Numbered from the stretch's first letter, positions 49,238 to 62,727 are shown. The stretch is DNA of 64,000 bases from Mesorhizobium sp. B2-7-2 (GCF_006440775.1 NZ_VFTZ01000005.1:124001-188000); one strand, 5' to 3'. The notes: a model not told the origin generated them from the letters alone. Translations and numbers: made by a program.

Positions 49238-50200
49238 TCAGTGCGCGGTCAGCTTCACGATGATCGGAATGATCGCGATCATCAGCACCACCGGCAGGAT
49301 GCAGACCGTCACCGGGACCGACATCTTGGCCGGCAGGGCATGCGCCTTCTCCTCGGCCAGCGACATGCGCTTGTGCCGCATTTCGTCGGAAAAGACGCGC
49401 AGCGAGCCCGACAGGCTGGTGCCGAGCTCCTTGGATTGCTGCAGCAGCGTCGCGAAGGAGCGAACCTCGTCGAGGCTGAGGCGGTCGGCAAGCGCCTTCA
49501 GCGCATCGTCGAGGCTGCGCCCGGCCCGCAACTCAAGCGACACCAGGATCAGGTTCTGGCTGAGCGACGGATAGGTCCTGGCAAGCTCCCTGGAGACCCG
49601 CTCGATGCCGGCCTCCATGCTCATGCCGGCATCTGAGCAGACAATCATCAAATCCATGAAATCGGGAAAGCCGTTGCGGTATTCGCGCATCTTTTCCCGA
49701 ATCTTCTGCGTCAGCACCAGGCCAGGCAGGAAATAGCCGCCGGCTGCCGACAGGATGATGAAGGTCCAGCGGCTGGTCATGGTCGACTCCGCACTTGCCG
49801 CCCAGTGGTTGACCAGGAATGCGCCGAGCGCCGCGCCGACCAGCGCGGCGAAACGGATCAGGAAGAACATGCCGACGGCACGCGGTTCCATGTAGCCGCC
49901 CTGGATGAGCTTCAGGCGCAGCCGCGCGACATTTTCCGGATCGCTCTTGGCATAGAACTCCTGCGCCCGTTTCACCGCCTTCTCGCGCACGGCGTTGGTG
50001 CTCTTCTTGGGCGCGGGCTCCACCTGCTCGGCCGGCTGCAATGTCTCCACCTTCAGCCGGCGCTTGACCTCGCCGCGATCACCCTTGGCGAGTACCAGCG
50101 GCCAGGCGACGGCGCCCCCGCCCAGCACAAGGAGCAGCATGGCGACCGGTACCATCGAGGTCGGCGCGAGCGAGGCGAGGAAGCGGATGACGTCTTCCAT
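49238..50200 (-). CDS. tadC: Tad pilus inner-membrane protein TadC
   Basis: A 320-residue type II secretion F-domain protein. Hydrophobic segments near residues 17-35, 115-135, 142-160 and 295-318 surround the F-domain (DFMDLMIVCSDAGMSMEAGI, TYPSLSQNLILVSLELRAGR, LATLLQQSKELG-like block near residue 235). With TadB it forms the platform on which the TadA ATPase acts. It starts 1 bp after tadB. Confidence 0.92.
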   Translation of the reverse strand: MEDVIRFLASLAPTSMVPVAMLLLVLGGGAVAWPLVLAKGDRGEVKRRLKVETLQPAEQVEPAPKKSTNAVREKAVKRAQEFYAKSDPENVARLRLKLIQGGYMEPRAVGMFFLIRFAALVGAALGAFLVNHWAASAESTMTSRWTFIILSAAGGYFLPGLVLTQKIREKMREYRNGFPDFMDLMIVCSDAGMSMEAGIERVSRELARTYPSLSQNLILVSLELRAGRSLDDALKALADRLSLDEVRSFATLLQQSKELGTSLSGSLRVFSDEMRHKRMSLAEEKAHALPAKMSVPVTVCILPVVLMIAIIPIIVKLTAH

Positions 50201-50201
50201 C

Positions 50202-51167
50202 TCAGAACCTGAAATTCGACATCTTGAACATGATGGCGTTGCCGAGCAGCAGCCAGATGATGGAGCCGCCCATCATGTACCAGGTCTTCGGCACGTCCCA
50301 GACATCCTGGTAGAATTGCGGCATCAGCACCATGATGGCGGTGAACAGAAGCACCGGCACCGCGGTCAGGATGTAGGCCGACATGCGCCCTTCCGTCGAA
50401 ATGGCGCGCACCTTGCGGCGCAACTTGCCGCGGTCGCGGATCGTCGCCGACAGGCCGTCGAGGATCTCGCGCAGATTGCCGCCCGAACTGCTCTGGATCG
50501 ACACCGCCGTGACGAACAGCGGCAGGTCCTCATGCCCCACCCGGTCGAAAAGATTGTTCAACGCCGAGACCAGGTCGGAGCCAAAGGTCACCTCGTCGGC
50601 CACGACGCCGAACTCGGTGCCGATCGGATCGGCCATTTCGCGCGACACCATGGCAATTGCCACCGGCACCGGATGGCCTGCCTTCAGGCCGCGCGTGATC
50701 AATTCAAGCGCCTCGGGCAGCTGCATCCCGAAACGCTTGTGCCGGCGCTTGCGCATCCAGCGCAATGCCATGACCGGCAGCACCGGCAACAGCAGGAGAA
50801 GCAGGATAAGGCCGAACAGGAGCGGCAAGCCCTTCCAGATCGCCACAAGCGCCAGGGCGAGAGCGATCCCCGATGTGATCGTCAGGAATTTCGGCAGCGG
50901 CGTGCTTATGCCGGACTGCGTGCGAAGGGCGCGGAAGCGGTCGAGGGAAAAGATGGAGGCGCCGCCGTCGATCCCGCGTTCCTTGCGCAGTTGGATCAGC
51001 ACCTGCTCCTGGCTGATCTTGTTCTCCGCGAGCTTCATGCGGCGGTTGATGGCCGTGCGCTTGTCGCTGCGCCCGGCATAGAGCAGATAAAGGCCCTCGG
51101 CGATCATGATGCCTGTGAGCGCCGCCGCGGCGTAGATGACGTAGACCGGGCTGAATCCCTCGAACAC
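50202..51167 (-). CDS. tadB: Tad pilus inner-membrane protein TadB
   Basis: A 321-residue F-domain membrane protein paired with TadC. Signatures are LPEALELITRGLKAGHPVPV and DLPLFVTAVSIQSSSGGNLR, with membrane helices near residues 7-25, 98-132, 262-282 and 295-315. The start is GTG at 51165-51167, 4 bp after the tadA stop; no ATG lies near. It is part of the leftward operon from cpaB to tadC. Confidence 0.92.
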   Translation of the reverse strand: MFEGFSPVYVIYAAAALTGIMIAEGLYLLYAGRSDKRTAINRRMKLAENKISQEQVLIQLRKERGIDGGASIFSLDRFRALRTQSGISTPLPKFLTITSGIALALALVAIWKGLPLLFGLILLLLLLPVLPVMALRWMRKRRHKRFGMQLPEALELITRGLKAGHPVPVAIAMVSREMADPIGTEFGVVADEVTFGSDLVSALNNLFDRVGHEDLPLFVTAVSIQSSSGGNLREILDGLSATIRDRGKLRRKVRAISTEGRMSAYILTAVPVLLFTAIMVLMPQFYQDVWDVPKTWYMMGGSIIWLLLGNAIMFKMSNFRF

Positions 51168-51171
51168 CGGC

Positions 51172-52589
<1,418 letters not shown>

Positions 52590-52593
<4 letters not shown>

Positions 52594-53804
52594 CCTGCCT
52601 TCCTCTTCAGCAAGCCCTTGCCCAGGCCGAACAGCGACCTCGACTTGGCCATCGTCTGGACCGCCTCCTCCGGCAGAATGATCTTCTTCAGGTCGTTGAC
52701 GACATTGGCGTTGGGGTCGATGGCGTGCAGTGGCACGCCGCGGTCGACCGCCTCGCGCACCAGCCGGTAATTGTTGGAGATGCCGCCGACGAAATGGTCG
52801 CCGAGTATCTCCTGAACGTCGGCCTGCTTGATGCCGTTGTCGAACATCTTCTGCTCGAAGCGATTGACGATGACGTTGGGCTTCACTTCCTTGCCGGCGG
52901 TCTCGTAGACGGCCTGGATGAGACGCTGCGTATGGCGCAGGCAGGGCACCGTCATCTCGGCGACGATATAGAGCTTGTTCGAGCCGAGCAGCACCGTCTC
53001 GGTCCAGGGGAACCAGGTGCGCGGCATGTCGATGACGACATTGTCGAAGTAGGCCGCCACGAGATCGAGCATGCGCACCACGACATCGGTCTTAAATGAG
53101 CGCATGTCCGAGGGTCGCGTCGGCGCGGCAAGCACGCACAGCCCGCTCGCATGCTTGGACAGCATCACGTCAAGCAGTTGCCGGTCGAGGCGCTCCGGCT
53201 GGTTCTCGATTTCGGTGATGTCGAAGCGCGGTTCGAGGTCGAGATATTCGGCGCAGGCGCCCTGCTGGAAATTGAGGTCGACGACGCAGGTCGAGGCGCC
53301 CCGCATCACCGAATGGTGCAGCTGGAAGGCCGTCTGCAAGGCGAGCGTGGTTGTGCCGACGCCGCCGGCTGCCGGCATGAACGTATAGATATGCGATTCG
53401 GTATTCTCTTCCCGCCCCGGTCCTTGCAGCGCACGGATGACGGAACGCACGAGGTCGGCCGTGGTGATCGGCTTGACCAGGAAATCGGCGACCTTGAGCT
53501 GCACCAGGATGCGCACCGCCGCCGCGTTGAATTCCTGGGTGACGACGACCACCGGAACGCTGCCTTCCAGCCGCCGCATGACGCGCTGCAGCGACTCGAT
53601 TTCCTCGAGCTTGGCTGCATCCATGTCGACGATGACCGTGCCGAAGTCCGCCTCGAGGATCTCGCCGCGCAGTTCGTTGACGCTCTTTTCCAGCGTCAAG
53701 AGCTCGATGACCTCGGAGGCCGCAAAAGCCGTCCGCGTGTCCTGCAAGAACGTCCTGTCCGTCGAAACGAGCAGGATCTTCTTGGTCTTGCTACCAGATG
53801 CCAT
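52590..53804 (-). CDS. cpaE: Pilus localisation ATPase CpaE/TadZ
   Basis: A 404-residue protein with an N-terminal atypical receiver-like domain (about residues 8-125) and a C-terminal MinD/ParA-like ATPase with the deviant P-loop AAGGVGTTTLALQ near residue 150. CpaE places the pilus machine at a pole in Caulobacter. The ATG at 53802-53804 is chosen; the longer open frame extends into cpaD. The start lies 13 bp after the cpaD-like stop. Confidence 0.92.
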
Positions 53805-53817
53805 CCTCGCCAGCCCA

Positions 53818-54090
53818 TCAATTCGATGTTGTTGATGATGTCGTCGGTGACGACACGGAGCCGGCCTTCGCACCGACGGCAGCGCTCTCGGAACCCGGAC
53901 GCTGGGCCGGCACCAGAAGCCTTGTGTTCTGGACGCCGTACTTCCAGGGATCGACCATCTGCATGGCGGTGTTGGACGCCTGCGCGTTGCCGGCCGCCAA
54001 GGTCACCCCTTCGGCGCGTACATAGTCGTCGCTGGTGCAACCGCCGGCGAAACCGGCGAGCAGCAGAGCGATGCAAACGGGGATGCGCAT
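53818..54090 (-). CDS. cpaD: Small CpaD-like lipoprotein of the Tad cluster
   Basis: A 90-residue exported protein with a signal peptide (MRIPVCIALLLAGFAGG, then Cys18 as possible lipid site; the residue three before is Ala, a weak lipobox). The mature part has TLAAGNAQASNTAMQMVDPW and KYGVQNTRLL and a Ser/Thr-rich end. Classical CpaD is over 200 residues, so this is a short form, known to me from rhizobial pilus clusters at the same position between secretin and cpaE. The role is inferred from position. Confidence 0.7.
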   Translation of the reverse strand: MRIPVCIALLLAGFAGGCTSDDYVRAEGVTLAAGNAQASNTAMQMVDPWKYGVQNTRLLVPAQRPGSESAAVGAKAGSVSSPTTSSTTSN

Positions 54091-54094
54091 GGCC

Positions 54095-55534
54095 TTAATC
54101 CTTTGGCAGATCGAGGAAATGGCCGGACGTGGCGGCAGCCACCGGACGGGCGGCGCTGCCGTCTGCCAGCGCCACCGGACGCTTTGACGCCGAGGCGTTC
54201 ACTTCCTCGGTGTTGTTCAGGAAATAGTCGGCGGGACTTGCCGGCTGGGTGCCGTCGGTCGGCTCGACCATCTTCTTCGAGGGATCGACCGGCTTGACCA
54301 GGTAGGGCGTGACGATGATCACCAGATCGGTCTCGCGCCGCTGATAGGACTTCGAGGAAAACAGCGGGCCGAGCACCGGCAGCTTGCCGATCCCCGGCAC
54401 CCGCGATGTCGTGATGTCGTTCTGCGATTGCAGGAGGCCGGCGATCATGAAGCTCTGGCCGTTCTTGAGGTCGACCGATGTCCTGGCACGGCGCACGATG
54501 AAGGCCGGGATGGAAATGCCGCTGCTGACCTGGATGGAAGCAGACGGATCGATCGAGGACACTTCCGGCGCGATGTCGAGGCTTACCAGCCCGTCCTTCA
54601 GCACCGTCGGCGTGAAATCGAGGCCGACGCCGTACTTCTTGTAGGTGACGCTGATCTTGCCATTGTCTTCGGAAACCGGGATCGGGAACTCGCCGCCGGC
54701 AAGGAAGCTCGCCGTCTGGCCCGAACGCGCAATCAGGTTCGGTTCCGCCAGCCGCCGCGCCAGGCCGCGTTCCTCCAGTGCCTTGATGGCGATGTCGATC
54801 GAAACGCCGTTCGACAGCAGGCTCCCGATGATCTCGCCTGTTCCGGCACCCGTCAGGTTTCCCCCATCCGGGTTCAACACGACTTTGCGGTTTCCGATAC
54901 CATAGGCGAAATTGGCGGCGTATTTGGCGCCGAGGTCCTGGCCGGCCTGGCGGTTGATTTCGACGAAACGGACGTTGAGCTGAACCTGCTGCGAGGACGA
55001 GATGTTGACCGAATTGATGACTTCCTCATTGCCGGAGAAGCGCGACGCAATCTTGCTGGCCTTGTCGGCGGCGACCGCATCGTCCGCCTCGCCCGACAGC
55101 ACGACGCGCCCGTTCGCCGAGCCGACCTTGATCTTGGCGTCGGGCACGCTGGCGCGGATGGTGCTGGCCAGCTGGTCGGTATCCAGCGTCACCTCGATGT
55201 CGATGGTGCCGACAAGCTGCTTGTTCTGGTCGAACAGGGCGATGCCGGTGGTGCCCAGGTTGTTGCCCAGTACATAGAAGGACTTGTCGGTCAGCGGGTT
55301 GACGTTGGCGATCTCCGGATCGCCGATGACGATCTGGTAGAAGGCGGCGCTCGTCATGATCGTCTTCGGCTTGCCCTTGGCGACCTTGATCGAGGCGTTC
55401 TTGTTCGCCGAGACATAGACGACGTCATTGCCAGCCCTTGCCGGCGCGGCGACGGCAAGCATTGCCGCCGCCAGCGCGATCGCGCCGAGAAGACGCCATC
55501 CCCCGGTCGTCCGAAATGCATCAAACCCGAACAT
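54095..55534 (-). CDS. cpaC: Pilus secretin CpaC/RcpA
   Basis: A 479-residue type II/III secretin forming the outer-membrane pore of the Tad pilus. A signal peptide (about 1-34, ending PARAGN) is followed by an N-terminal domain (KASIKVAKGKPKTIMTSAAF), a BON-like domain (IKVGSANGRVVLSGEADDAV) and the secretin core with SFLAGGEFPIPVSEDNGKIS and VPGIGKLPVLGPLFSSKSYQ. It starts 28 bp after cpaB on the same strand. Confidence 0.95.
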   Translation of the reverse strand: MFGFDAFRTTGGWRLLGAIALAAAMLAVAAPARAGNDVVYVSANKNASIKVAKGKPKTIMTSAAFYQIVIGDPEIANVNPLTDKSFYVLGNNLGTTGIALFDQNKQLVGTIDIEVTLDTDQLASTIRASVPDAKIKVGSANGRVVLSGEADDAVAADKASKIASRFSGNEEVINSVNISSSQQVQLNVRFVEINRQAGQDLGAKYAANFAYGIGNRKVVLNPDGGNLTGAGTGEIIGSLLSNGVSIDIAIKALEERGLARRLAEPNLIARSGQTASFLAGGEFPIPVSEDNGKISVTYKKYGVGLDFTPTVLKDGLVSLDIAPEVSSIDPSASIQVSSGISIPAFIVRRARTSVDLKNGQSFMIAGLLQSQNDITTSRVPGIGKLPVLGPLFSSKSYQRRETDLVIIVTPYLVKPVDPSKKMVEPTDGTQPASPADYFLNNTEEVNASASKRPVALADGSAARPVAAATSGHFLDLPKD

Positions 55535-55562
55535 CTTGCCCCGTCCCGCCGGTCCCCACCGG

Positions 55563-56504
55563 CTATTGCTGCAGTTCCTGCGGCGGTTGCCGCGAAGGAA
55601 CCTTGTATTCCTCGACCTTGTCGCCGCGCGTCACGATCACCGTCTTGAATTTCGGCTCGTCCTGGTCCTTCGTCACCGCATTGACGAGCGAGGCGGCGCT
55701 CGCCTGCGCATTTGCGGCAACCGAGCCGCCGAAGGACGAGATGGTCGTAAGCCCGCCATTGCTGGCAGTTGCGTCGGCGGCCGACCGCAGCGACAACGAC
55801 AGCGTGCCGACGGTGCGGGCAAGCGCCACTTTCTGCGCCCCTTCGTTGGTCACCTCGATGGTCACCGAATTGGCGACTTGCGGCTCGGTCTTGCGTTCGT
55901 CGGCGCCCTGTCCGACCGAAAGCACCTTGACGTCGGCAACGACGACCTCGGACGTGACGGTCGAGCCGGCGGCCCCTTGAGCATTCTTGGACACTTCCTG
56001 GATATCCCCAGCATCGCGCGTCAGCACGACATCGACGCGGTCTCCCGGCGTGATGAAGCCACCGACACCGGCGATCTCGTCGGTGCGGACGGTGACGGCC
56101 CGCATTCCCGGCGACAGCATGTTGGAAAGGGTAGCGCGGCCGTTCGGCCCCGACAGCTTGGTGAGCAGCACCGGTTCGTTGACCTCGATCGGCGACAGCA
56201 CGACCCGGCCGCCGTCCGCGAGCAGCTTGTCGATGGTCGGGAAAGCGCCTTGCGGCAGGGAATCCTGCGGCCACGGGATCTCGGCGAGCTGCGGCCGTGC
56301 GAGCTCCATGCCGTAACGCAGCGGCGCTTGCGCCACCACGATGGTCTTGAACTCGACCTTGGGCTGCTGCGGCGCCGTGACGGAGACGACCTTGATCTCG
56401 GCCTGGGCCTTTGCCTGGCTCTTGACCCAGAAATCCGCCGCAAAGATCGAGATCGCGCCGAAAACGGCGGCGATGCCGATCATGGTTATGGCCCTGCCCC
56501 TCAC
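55563..56504 (-). CDS. cpaB: Flp pilus assembly protein CpaB/RcpC
   Basis: A 313-residue protein with one N-terminal membrane helix (about residues 8-28) and a periplasmic SAF-type domain (LRYGMELARPQLAEIPWPQD, RAVTVRTDEIAGVGGFITPG, DRVDVVLTRDAGDIQEV), typical of CpaB. It is the first gene of the leftward tad operon; pilin and prepilin peptidase, which usually precede it, are absent. The start is GTG at 56502-56504; an ATG seven codons in (56483) is possible. It diverges from parE across 233 bp. Confidence 0.92.
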   Translation of the reverse strand: MRGRAITMIGIAAVFGAISIFAADFWVKSQAKAQAEIKVVSVTAPQQPKVEFKTIVVAQAPLRYGMELARPQLAEIPWPQDSLPQGAFPTIDKLLADGGRVVLSPIEVNEPVLLTKLSGPNGRATLSNMLSPGMRAVTVRTDEIAGVGGFITPGDRVDVVLTRDAGDIQEVSKNAQGAAGSTVTSEVVVADVKVLSVGQGADERKTEPQVANSVTIEVTNEGAQKVALARTVGTLSLSLRSAADATASNGGLTTISSFGGSVAANAQASAASLVNAVTKDQDEPKFKTVIVTRGDKVEEYKVPSRQPPQELQQ

Positions 56505-56656
56505 AACGAAACCCCTGACGCCCGTGGTCTTTTGTTAGTTGGGTCTCACGCTAGGCGTTAATGTTAAAGAATCAGGAATCCCACGACCCGCCGATCGCCC
56601 TATTTCGGCCGGCTTGGTTATCGAATGGTTTTGGAATAAGAGACAGTTTGATCCCT

Positions 56657-56671
56657 GAACGGAACAGGAAC
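56657..56671. promoter_or_regulatory. LexA (SOS) box upstream of parE
   Basis: GAAC (56657-56660), 7 bases, GAAC (56668-56671) is an exact match, in reverse orientation, to GTTC-N7-GTTC. It lies 66 bp before the parE ATG in the cpaB/parE divergent region. parE has been proposed as a LexA target in alphaproteobacteria (from memory), so it most likely controls parE. Confidence 0.7.
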
Positions 56672-56737
56672 TCGTTCGCCCGCCAAAAGCGTGGCAGTAT
56701 CGAGGAATGATTCGCATTACCGGACGCTAGGCCCAGC

Positions 56738-58792
<2,055 letters not shown>

Positions 58793-58834
58793 TCGCCTGC
58801 CGGTCCATAACAGTCTCCGGCACGGAGAACCGGT

Positions 58835-60916
58835 GTGACCTGGACGCGGTTGAAAGAGCTTGTCGAGACGCCCTTAAGCGGTCTGACGCAGCCGACCCGT
58901 TCGGACTGGATTTTTGCCCTGCGCACGGTTTCGGCCGGACTGGTCGCGCTGCTTGTCGCCTATGCATTGAAGCTCGATCATCCGCAATGGGCGATGATGA
59001 CAGTGTTCATCGTCGCCCAGCCGGTCGCCGGCATGGTGCTGGCAAAGGGCTTCTACCGGCTGCTCGGCACGCTGGCCGGCGGTCTGGCGGCCGTCGGCAT
59101 CACATCGCTGTTCGGCGCCAATCCCTGGCTGTTGGTGAGCGTGCTGGCGCTCTGGATTGGCGTCTGCACGCTGGTCTCTTCGCTGTTGCGCAACCCGGAA
59201 GCCTATGGCGCCGCGCTTGCCGGCTACACGGCGATGATCATCAGCCTGCCGGCCCTCGGACAACCGCATATTGTCGTCGACCTCGCCGTCGCGCGCTGCG
59301 CGGAGATCGTGCTCGGCATCGTCTGCGCCGGCGTCACCAGCCGGCTGATCCTGCCAAAGCTCGCGGCCGACGCTATCATTTCCAGGTTGAAGCGCAGCAT
59401 CCTCGACCTCGCCGAATATGCCGGCGGCGCCTTCTCCGGCGGCGACCCGGCAAGCCTCGCCGCGCTCCAGCGCAAGCTGATCGCCGATGCCCAGACGCTC
59501 GCCGAGATGCGCACCTATGCGCGGCTGGAGGCGCCGAGCTTCGCCACCCGCGCCCACCCGGTGCGGCGCACGATCGGCCAGCTTCTGTGGGCGCTTTCGG
59601 CGGCGCGCGCACTGCACAGCCACCGCAGGCCGAAGAACGCGGCGCTCATTCCCATGCGCAGCGAATTAAAAGCCTTCGTCGGCGAACTGGCGGCGACGCC
59701 CGGCGCGCTCGACGATACCGGGCCCTGGGTGGCACGGCTCGATGCGATCGCCAGCAAGGCCAGGGAGATGCCCGAACTGCCCAACGATACGAGCTCCCAC
59801 GATACCGGCGAAGACAAGGTCGGCACAATCACCCGCCTGACCATCGCCGGCGATTTCGCCGAGGCGCTGAAGCAGGTGATGCGCGGGCTGGAGGCGCTGC
59901 GCTCGCCCGTCTCCCGCAAATCGGGCGAGCGAGGCCAGCCGGCGCTGGTCGTCCACCGCGACTACCAGGCCGCATGGCGCAACGCCGTGCGCGCCGCGCT
60001 GGCGACGTTGCTCGTGGCGGTCTTCTGGCTGACGACCAAATGGTCGGAAGCGGCCGGAATCGTCATCCTCGTCGCCGTCGTCTCCAGCCTGTTCGCATCG
60101 CGCCCCGATCCCGTGCAGTCCGCCTGGGGTTTTTTTTCCGGCACGCTGATCGCGCTGCCTTTTGCCTTCCTGGTCGGCCAGGTCGCGCTTCCGGCGCTGC
60201 CGGGCTTCGGCTGGTTCACGCTCTTCGTCGTGCCGATCCTGGTACCCGCGGCGCTCGGCATGGCCAATCCGCGCCATGTCGGCGTCGCCACCGCCTTCGC
60301 CATCAACTTCCTCGCCTTCCTCAGCCCGCATCAGCAGATGATCTACGATCCCGGGCCGTTCTTCGCCGGCTCGGCCTCGATCCTGGTCGGCATCCTGATT
60401 GCCATCGGCGTCTTCATTGTCGTGCTGCCCGCCGATCCCTGGGCCACCATGGCGCGCATCTCGCAGGCGATGCGCGAGGACCTGGCCCGGCTTTGCCTGC
60501 ATGAGCGCATTCCCCGCCGTTCGGCCTTCGAAAGCCTCGCCTACGACCGGATCAACCAGCTGATGCCGCAGGTGCAGCGGACGGGCCGCAAGGGCGATCC
60601 CATTCTCGGCGGAAGCATCGCGGCCGTCACCGTCGGGCTGGAGGTGCTGCGGCTGCGCCAGGCGCAACTGAACTCCGCCGTCCCGCACGAAACAGTCGAG
60701 TCCATCGGCAATTTCCTGCGCGGCCTGGCGCGCGAATTGCTGTTTCGGCAACCGGGCGAGCCGCAGACCGCGACCGTCGCGGTGGCGAGGCAATATGCGG
60801 CCAGCATCGCCCAACGCACCGATCGGCTCGAAATGCTGCAGATCGCCGCCTCGCTGCGCATCATCGCCGCGGCGATGGAGGATTATCCGGATTTCTTCGC
60901 GAAGGGTCGCGCTTGA
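58835..60916 (+). CDS. FUSC family efflux membrane protein
   Basis: A 693-residue membrane protein of the FUSC (fusaric-acid-resistance/AaeB-like) group, usually aromatic acid exporters with a separate periplasmic adaptor. Two clusters of transmembrane helices lie at about residues 28-170 and 390-530, separated and followed by cytoplasmic domains. The start is GTG at 58835, 42 bp after parE. No AaeA-like membrane fusion gene is adjacent, so the partner is unknown. Confidence 0.87.
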   Translation: MTWTRLKELVETPLSGLTQPTRSDWIFALRTVSAGLVALLVAYALKLDHPQWAMMTVFIVAQPVAGMVLAKGFYRLLGTLAGGLAAVGITSLFGANPWLLVSVLALWIGVCTLVSSLLRNPEAYGAALAGYTAMIISLPALGQPHIVVDLAVARCAEIVLGIVCAGVTSRLILPKLAADAIISRLKRSILDLAEYAGGAFSGGDPASLAALQRKLIADAQTLAEMRTYARLEAPSFATRAHPVRRTIGQLLWALSAARALHSHRRPKNAALIPMRSELKAFVGELAATPGALDDTGPWVARLDAIASKAREMPELPNDTSSHDTGEDKVGTITRLTIAGDFAEALKQVMRGLEALRSPVSRKSGERGQPALVVHRDYQAAWRNAVRAALATLLVAVFWLTTKWSEAAGIVILVAVVSSLFASRPDPVQSAWGFFSGTLIALPFAFLVGQVALPALPGFGWFTLFVVPILVPAALGMANPRHVGVATAFAINFLAFLSPHQQMIYDPGPFFAGSASILVGILIAIGVFIVVLPADPWATMARISQAMREDLARLCLHERIPRRSAFESLAYDRINQLMPQVQRTGRKGDPILGGSIAAVTVGLEVLRLRQAQLNSAVPHETVESIGNFLRGLARELLFRQPGEPQTATVAVARQYAASIAQRTDRLEMLQIAASLRIIAAAMEDYPDFFAKGRA

Positions 60917-60997
60917 ACAGCTCGGGGCATGCCTGGTTTGGGCCCTTTCCGAGAATAGGTCCTTGCTGGACTGGGCGACACCTTTTAGGTTGGACAC

Positions 60998-61435
60998 ATG
61001 GCGCTCAAACGGATGGACAACGTCGGAATCGTCGTCGATGACCTCGACAGGACGGTCGATTTCTTTCGCGAGCTCGGCCTTGAACTCGAAGGGCGTGCCG
61101 CGATCGAAGGAGAGTGGGCCGGGCGTGTCACTGGGCTCGGCGACCAGCATGTCGAGATCGCCATGATGCGCACGCCGGACGGCCACAGCCGGCTCGAGCT
61201 GTCCCGCTTTCTCAGGCCGCCTGTCATCGCGGATCACCGCAATGCCCCGGTGAACGCATTGGGCTATCTCCGGATCATGTTCGCCGTGGACGACATCGAC
61301 GACACGCTGGAGAGGCTCCGCAAGCGCGGCGCTGAGCTCGTCGGCGAAGTCGTCCGGTATAAGGACGCGTATCGGCTTTGCTACATCCGTGGGCCTGAAG
61401 GGCTTCTCATCGGACTCGCCCAGGAACTCAGCTGA
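60998..61435 (+). CDS. VOC family (glyoxalase/dioxygenase fold) protein
   Basis: A 145-residue two-module VOC protein: MALKRMDNVGIVVDDLDRTV with metal-ligand positions, VEIAMMRTPDGHSRLELSRF, IMFAVDDIDDTLERLRKRGA, and the final YIRGPEGLLIGLAQEL. The reaction cannot be told; lactoylglutathione lyase, dioxygenase or isomerase types share this fold. It follows the FUSC gene by 81 bp. Confidence 0.87.
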   Translation: MALKRMDNVGIVVDDLDRTVDFFRELGLELEGRAAIEGEWAGRVTGLGDQHVEIAMMRTPDGHSRLELSRFLRPPVIADHRNAPVNALGYLRIMFAVDDIDDTLERLRKRGAELVGEVVRYKDAYRLCYIRGPEGLLIGLAQELS

Positions 61436-61453
61436 GACCTGATTGTGATCCGC

Positions 61454-62575
61454 TCAGGCCGCGGCGATGGCCAGCGCATGTCCGCGGGCGTTTTCGCGCA
61501 ACGCGTCTAGGTGGATCGACTTCACCAACCCGGCAAGATCGCCCTCGGCCGATTGGCCGCCGAGTTCCTTCAGCATCAACCAGCTCACTTCCTGCACGCC
61601 GGCGACACGCCGGCCATTGGCGACCTCGCGCCAGACTTTCAGCGCCCTCAGGATGATGCCATGCGTGGCCGGTGCAAGCCCGGCGCTGCGGAACAGCGCC
61701 TGCAGCGCAACGTCGTGCCCGCCGGCGAGAAGTGCCGTCACCCGCTGTTCGGACTGTTGGGCTAAAGCCACCAGCGTCGAGCCGAAGAAGTCCACCTTGC
61801 CATGCGCGATGGTGCGGATGATGAAACCGGCGGTGAGGTCGCCGCGCAGCCGCAGATGCTCGATCAGCGCCGCATGCTCCTCCATGCGCGTTCCCTCGAT
61901 CAGCGTCACCGAGGCTTTCACGCAGGCGTCGCGCATGACGCGATCCGCGCGCGCCGCCCCCATCATCGCCAGCACCAGCGGCGAACCTTTCAAGGTCTCG
62001 CCGAGCTTGACCAGCAGCATGTGCCGGCAGTCGGCCGGCAGGCGCCGATCGGCAATCAGCGCCTCGCGCACCAGCGGCAGGTGGCCGTGCCGCTCGGCCA
62101 TGCGGCGGAAGCTCAGCGAAGCGATCTCGGCGCCGCTGTTGCCGATCAGCGCGGCGCAGGCTTCCGGTTCGCCGATCTCGGCGATCGCCGCCGCCAGCGA
62201 CATCGAGACGACCGGGCGGTTGGCGATCAGCTTCTGCGTCGCCTTCTGGCTGCAGGCGACGCGCTCGACCAGATCGGCATCGGTAAGCAGCGGCGAACGC
62301 GCGAGCACCAGCGCCGCCACTTCCGGCTGGTCGGCGGCCAAGGCGCTGATCACCTGCGGCGGCGCGTGATGGCTCATCGACAGCGCCTCGGCAAGCGCTA
62401 GGCGCACCTTGGACGAAGCGTCGTCCAGAAGCAGCGTCAGCGCCGCCTCGGCGGCACAGCGATCCTCGAACGGCAGATCGGAGTTGATATAGGCGCGCGC
62501 CAACGCGCTCGCGGCGGCGGCGCGCTCGGAAACCCTTGCTGTATCAATCCATTTTAGAAAATGCGAAACAACCAT
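61454..62575 (-). CDS. DUF2336 family protein
   Basis: A 373-residue helical-repeat protein of the alphaproteobacterial DUF2336 family: HFLKWIDTARVSERAAAASA, ALTLLLDDASSKVRLALAEA, SMSHHAPPQVISALAADQPE. The pattern is HEAT-like. Function is not established. ATG at 62573-62575 is chosen because the family start (MVVSHFLKWIDTA) begins there; the frame extends further up without support. It diverges from the MaoC gene. Confidence 0.82.
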   Translation of the reverse strand: MVVSHFLKWIDTARVSERAAAASALARAYINSDLPFEDRCAAEAALTLLLDDASSKVRLALAEALSMSHHAPPQVISALAADQPEVAALVLARSPLLTDADLVERVACSQKATQKLIANRPVVSMSLAAAIAEIGEPEACAALIGNSGAEIASLSFRRMAERHGHLPLVREALIADRRLPADCRHMLLVKLGETLKGSPLVLAMMGAARADRVMRDACVKASVTLIEGTRMEEHAALIEHLRLRGDLTAGFIIRTIAHGKVDFFGSTLVALAQQSEQRVTALLAGGHDVALQALFRSAGLAPATHGIILRALKVWREVANGRRVAGVQEVSWLMLKELGGQSAEGDLAGLVKSIHLDALRENARGHALAIAAA

Positions 62576-62727
62576 ACCGACCAGCTGCGCCCTTGCCGGA
62601 AAGGTCCCGGCCCCGTTGTGAACGGTAGGCTGCAAATGGTTTACGAACGGTTCACCATATTTCTTAACCGGCTTGATGGGGCCGCAGCCAACGCCTATCA
62701 AGCAACGACATTGGAGGAAATCGAACC

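Noticed and set aside
56535..56717. 60-codon open frame considered as a missing Flp pilin
   Set aside because: No hydrophobic N-terminal helix and no prepilin cleavage motif; Cys/Ser/Pro-rich, so not a pilin.
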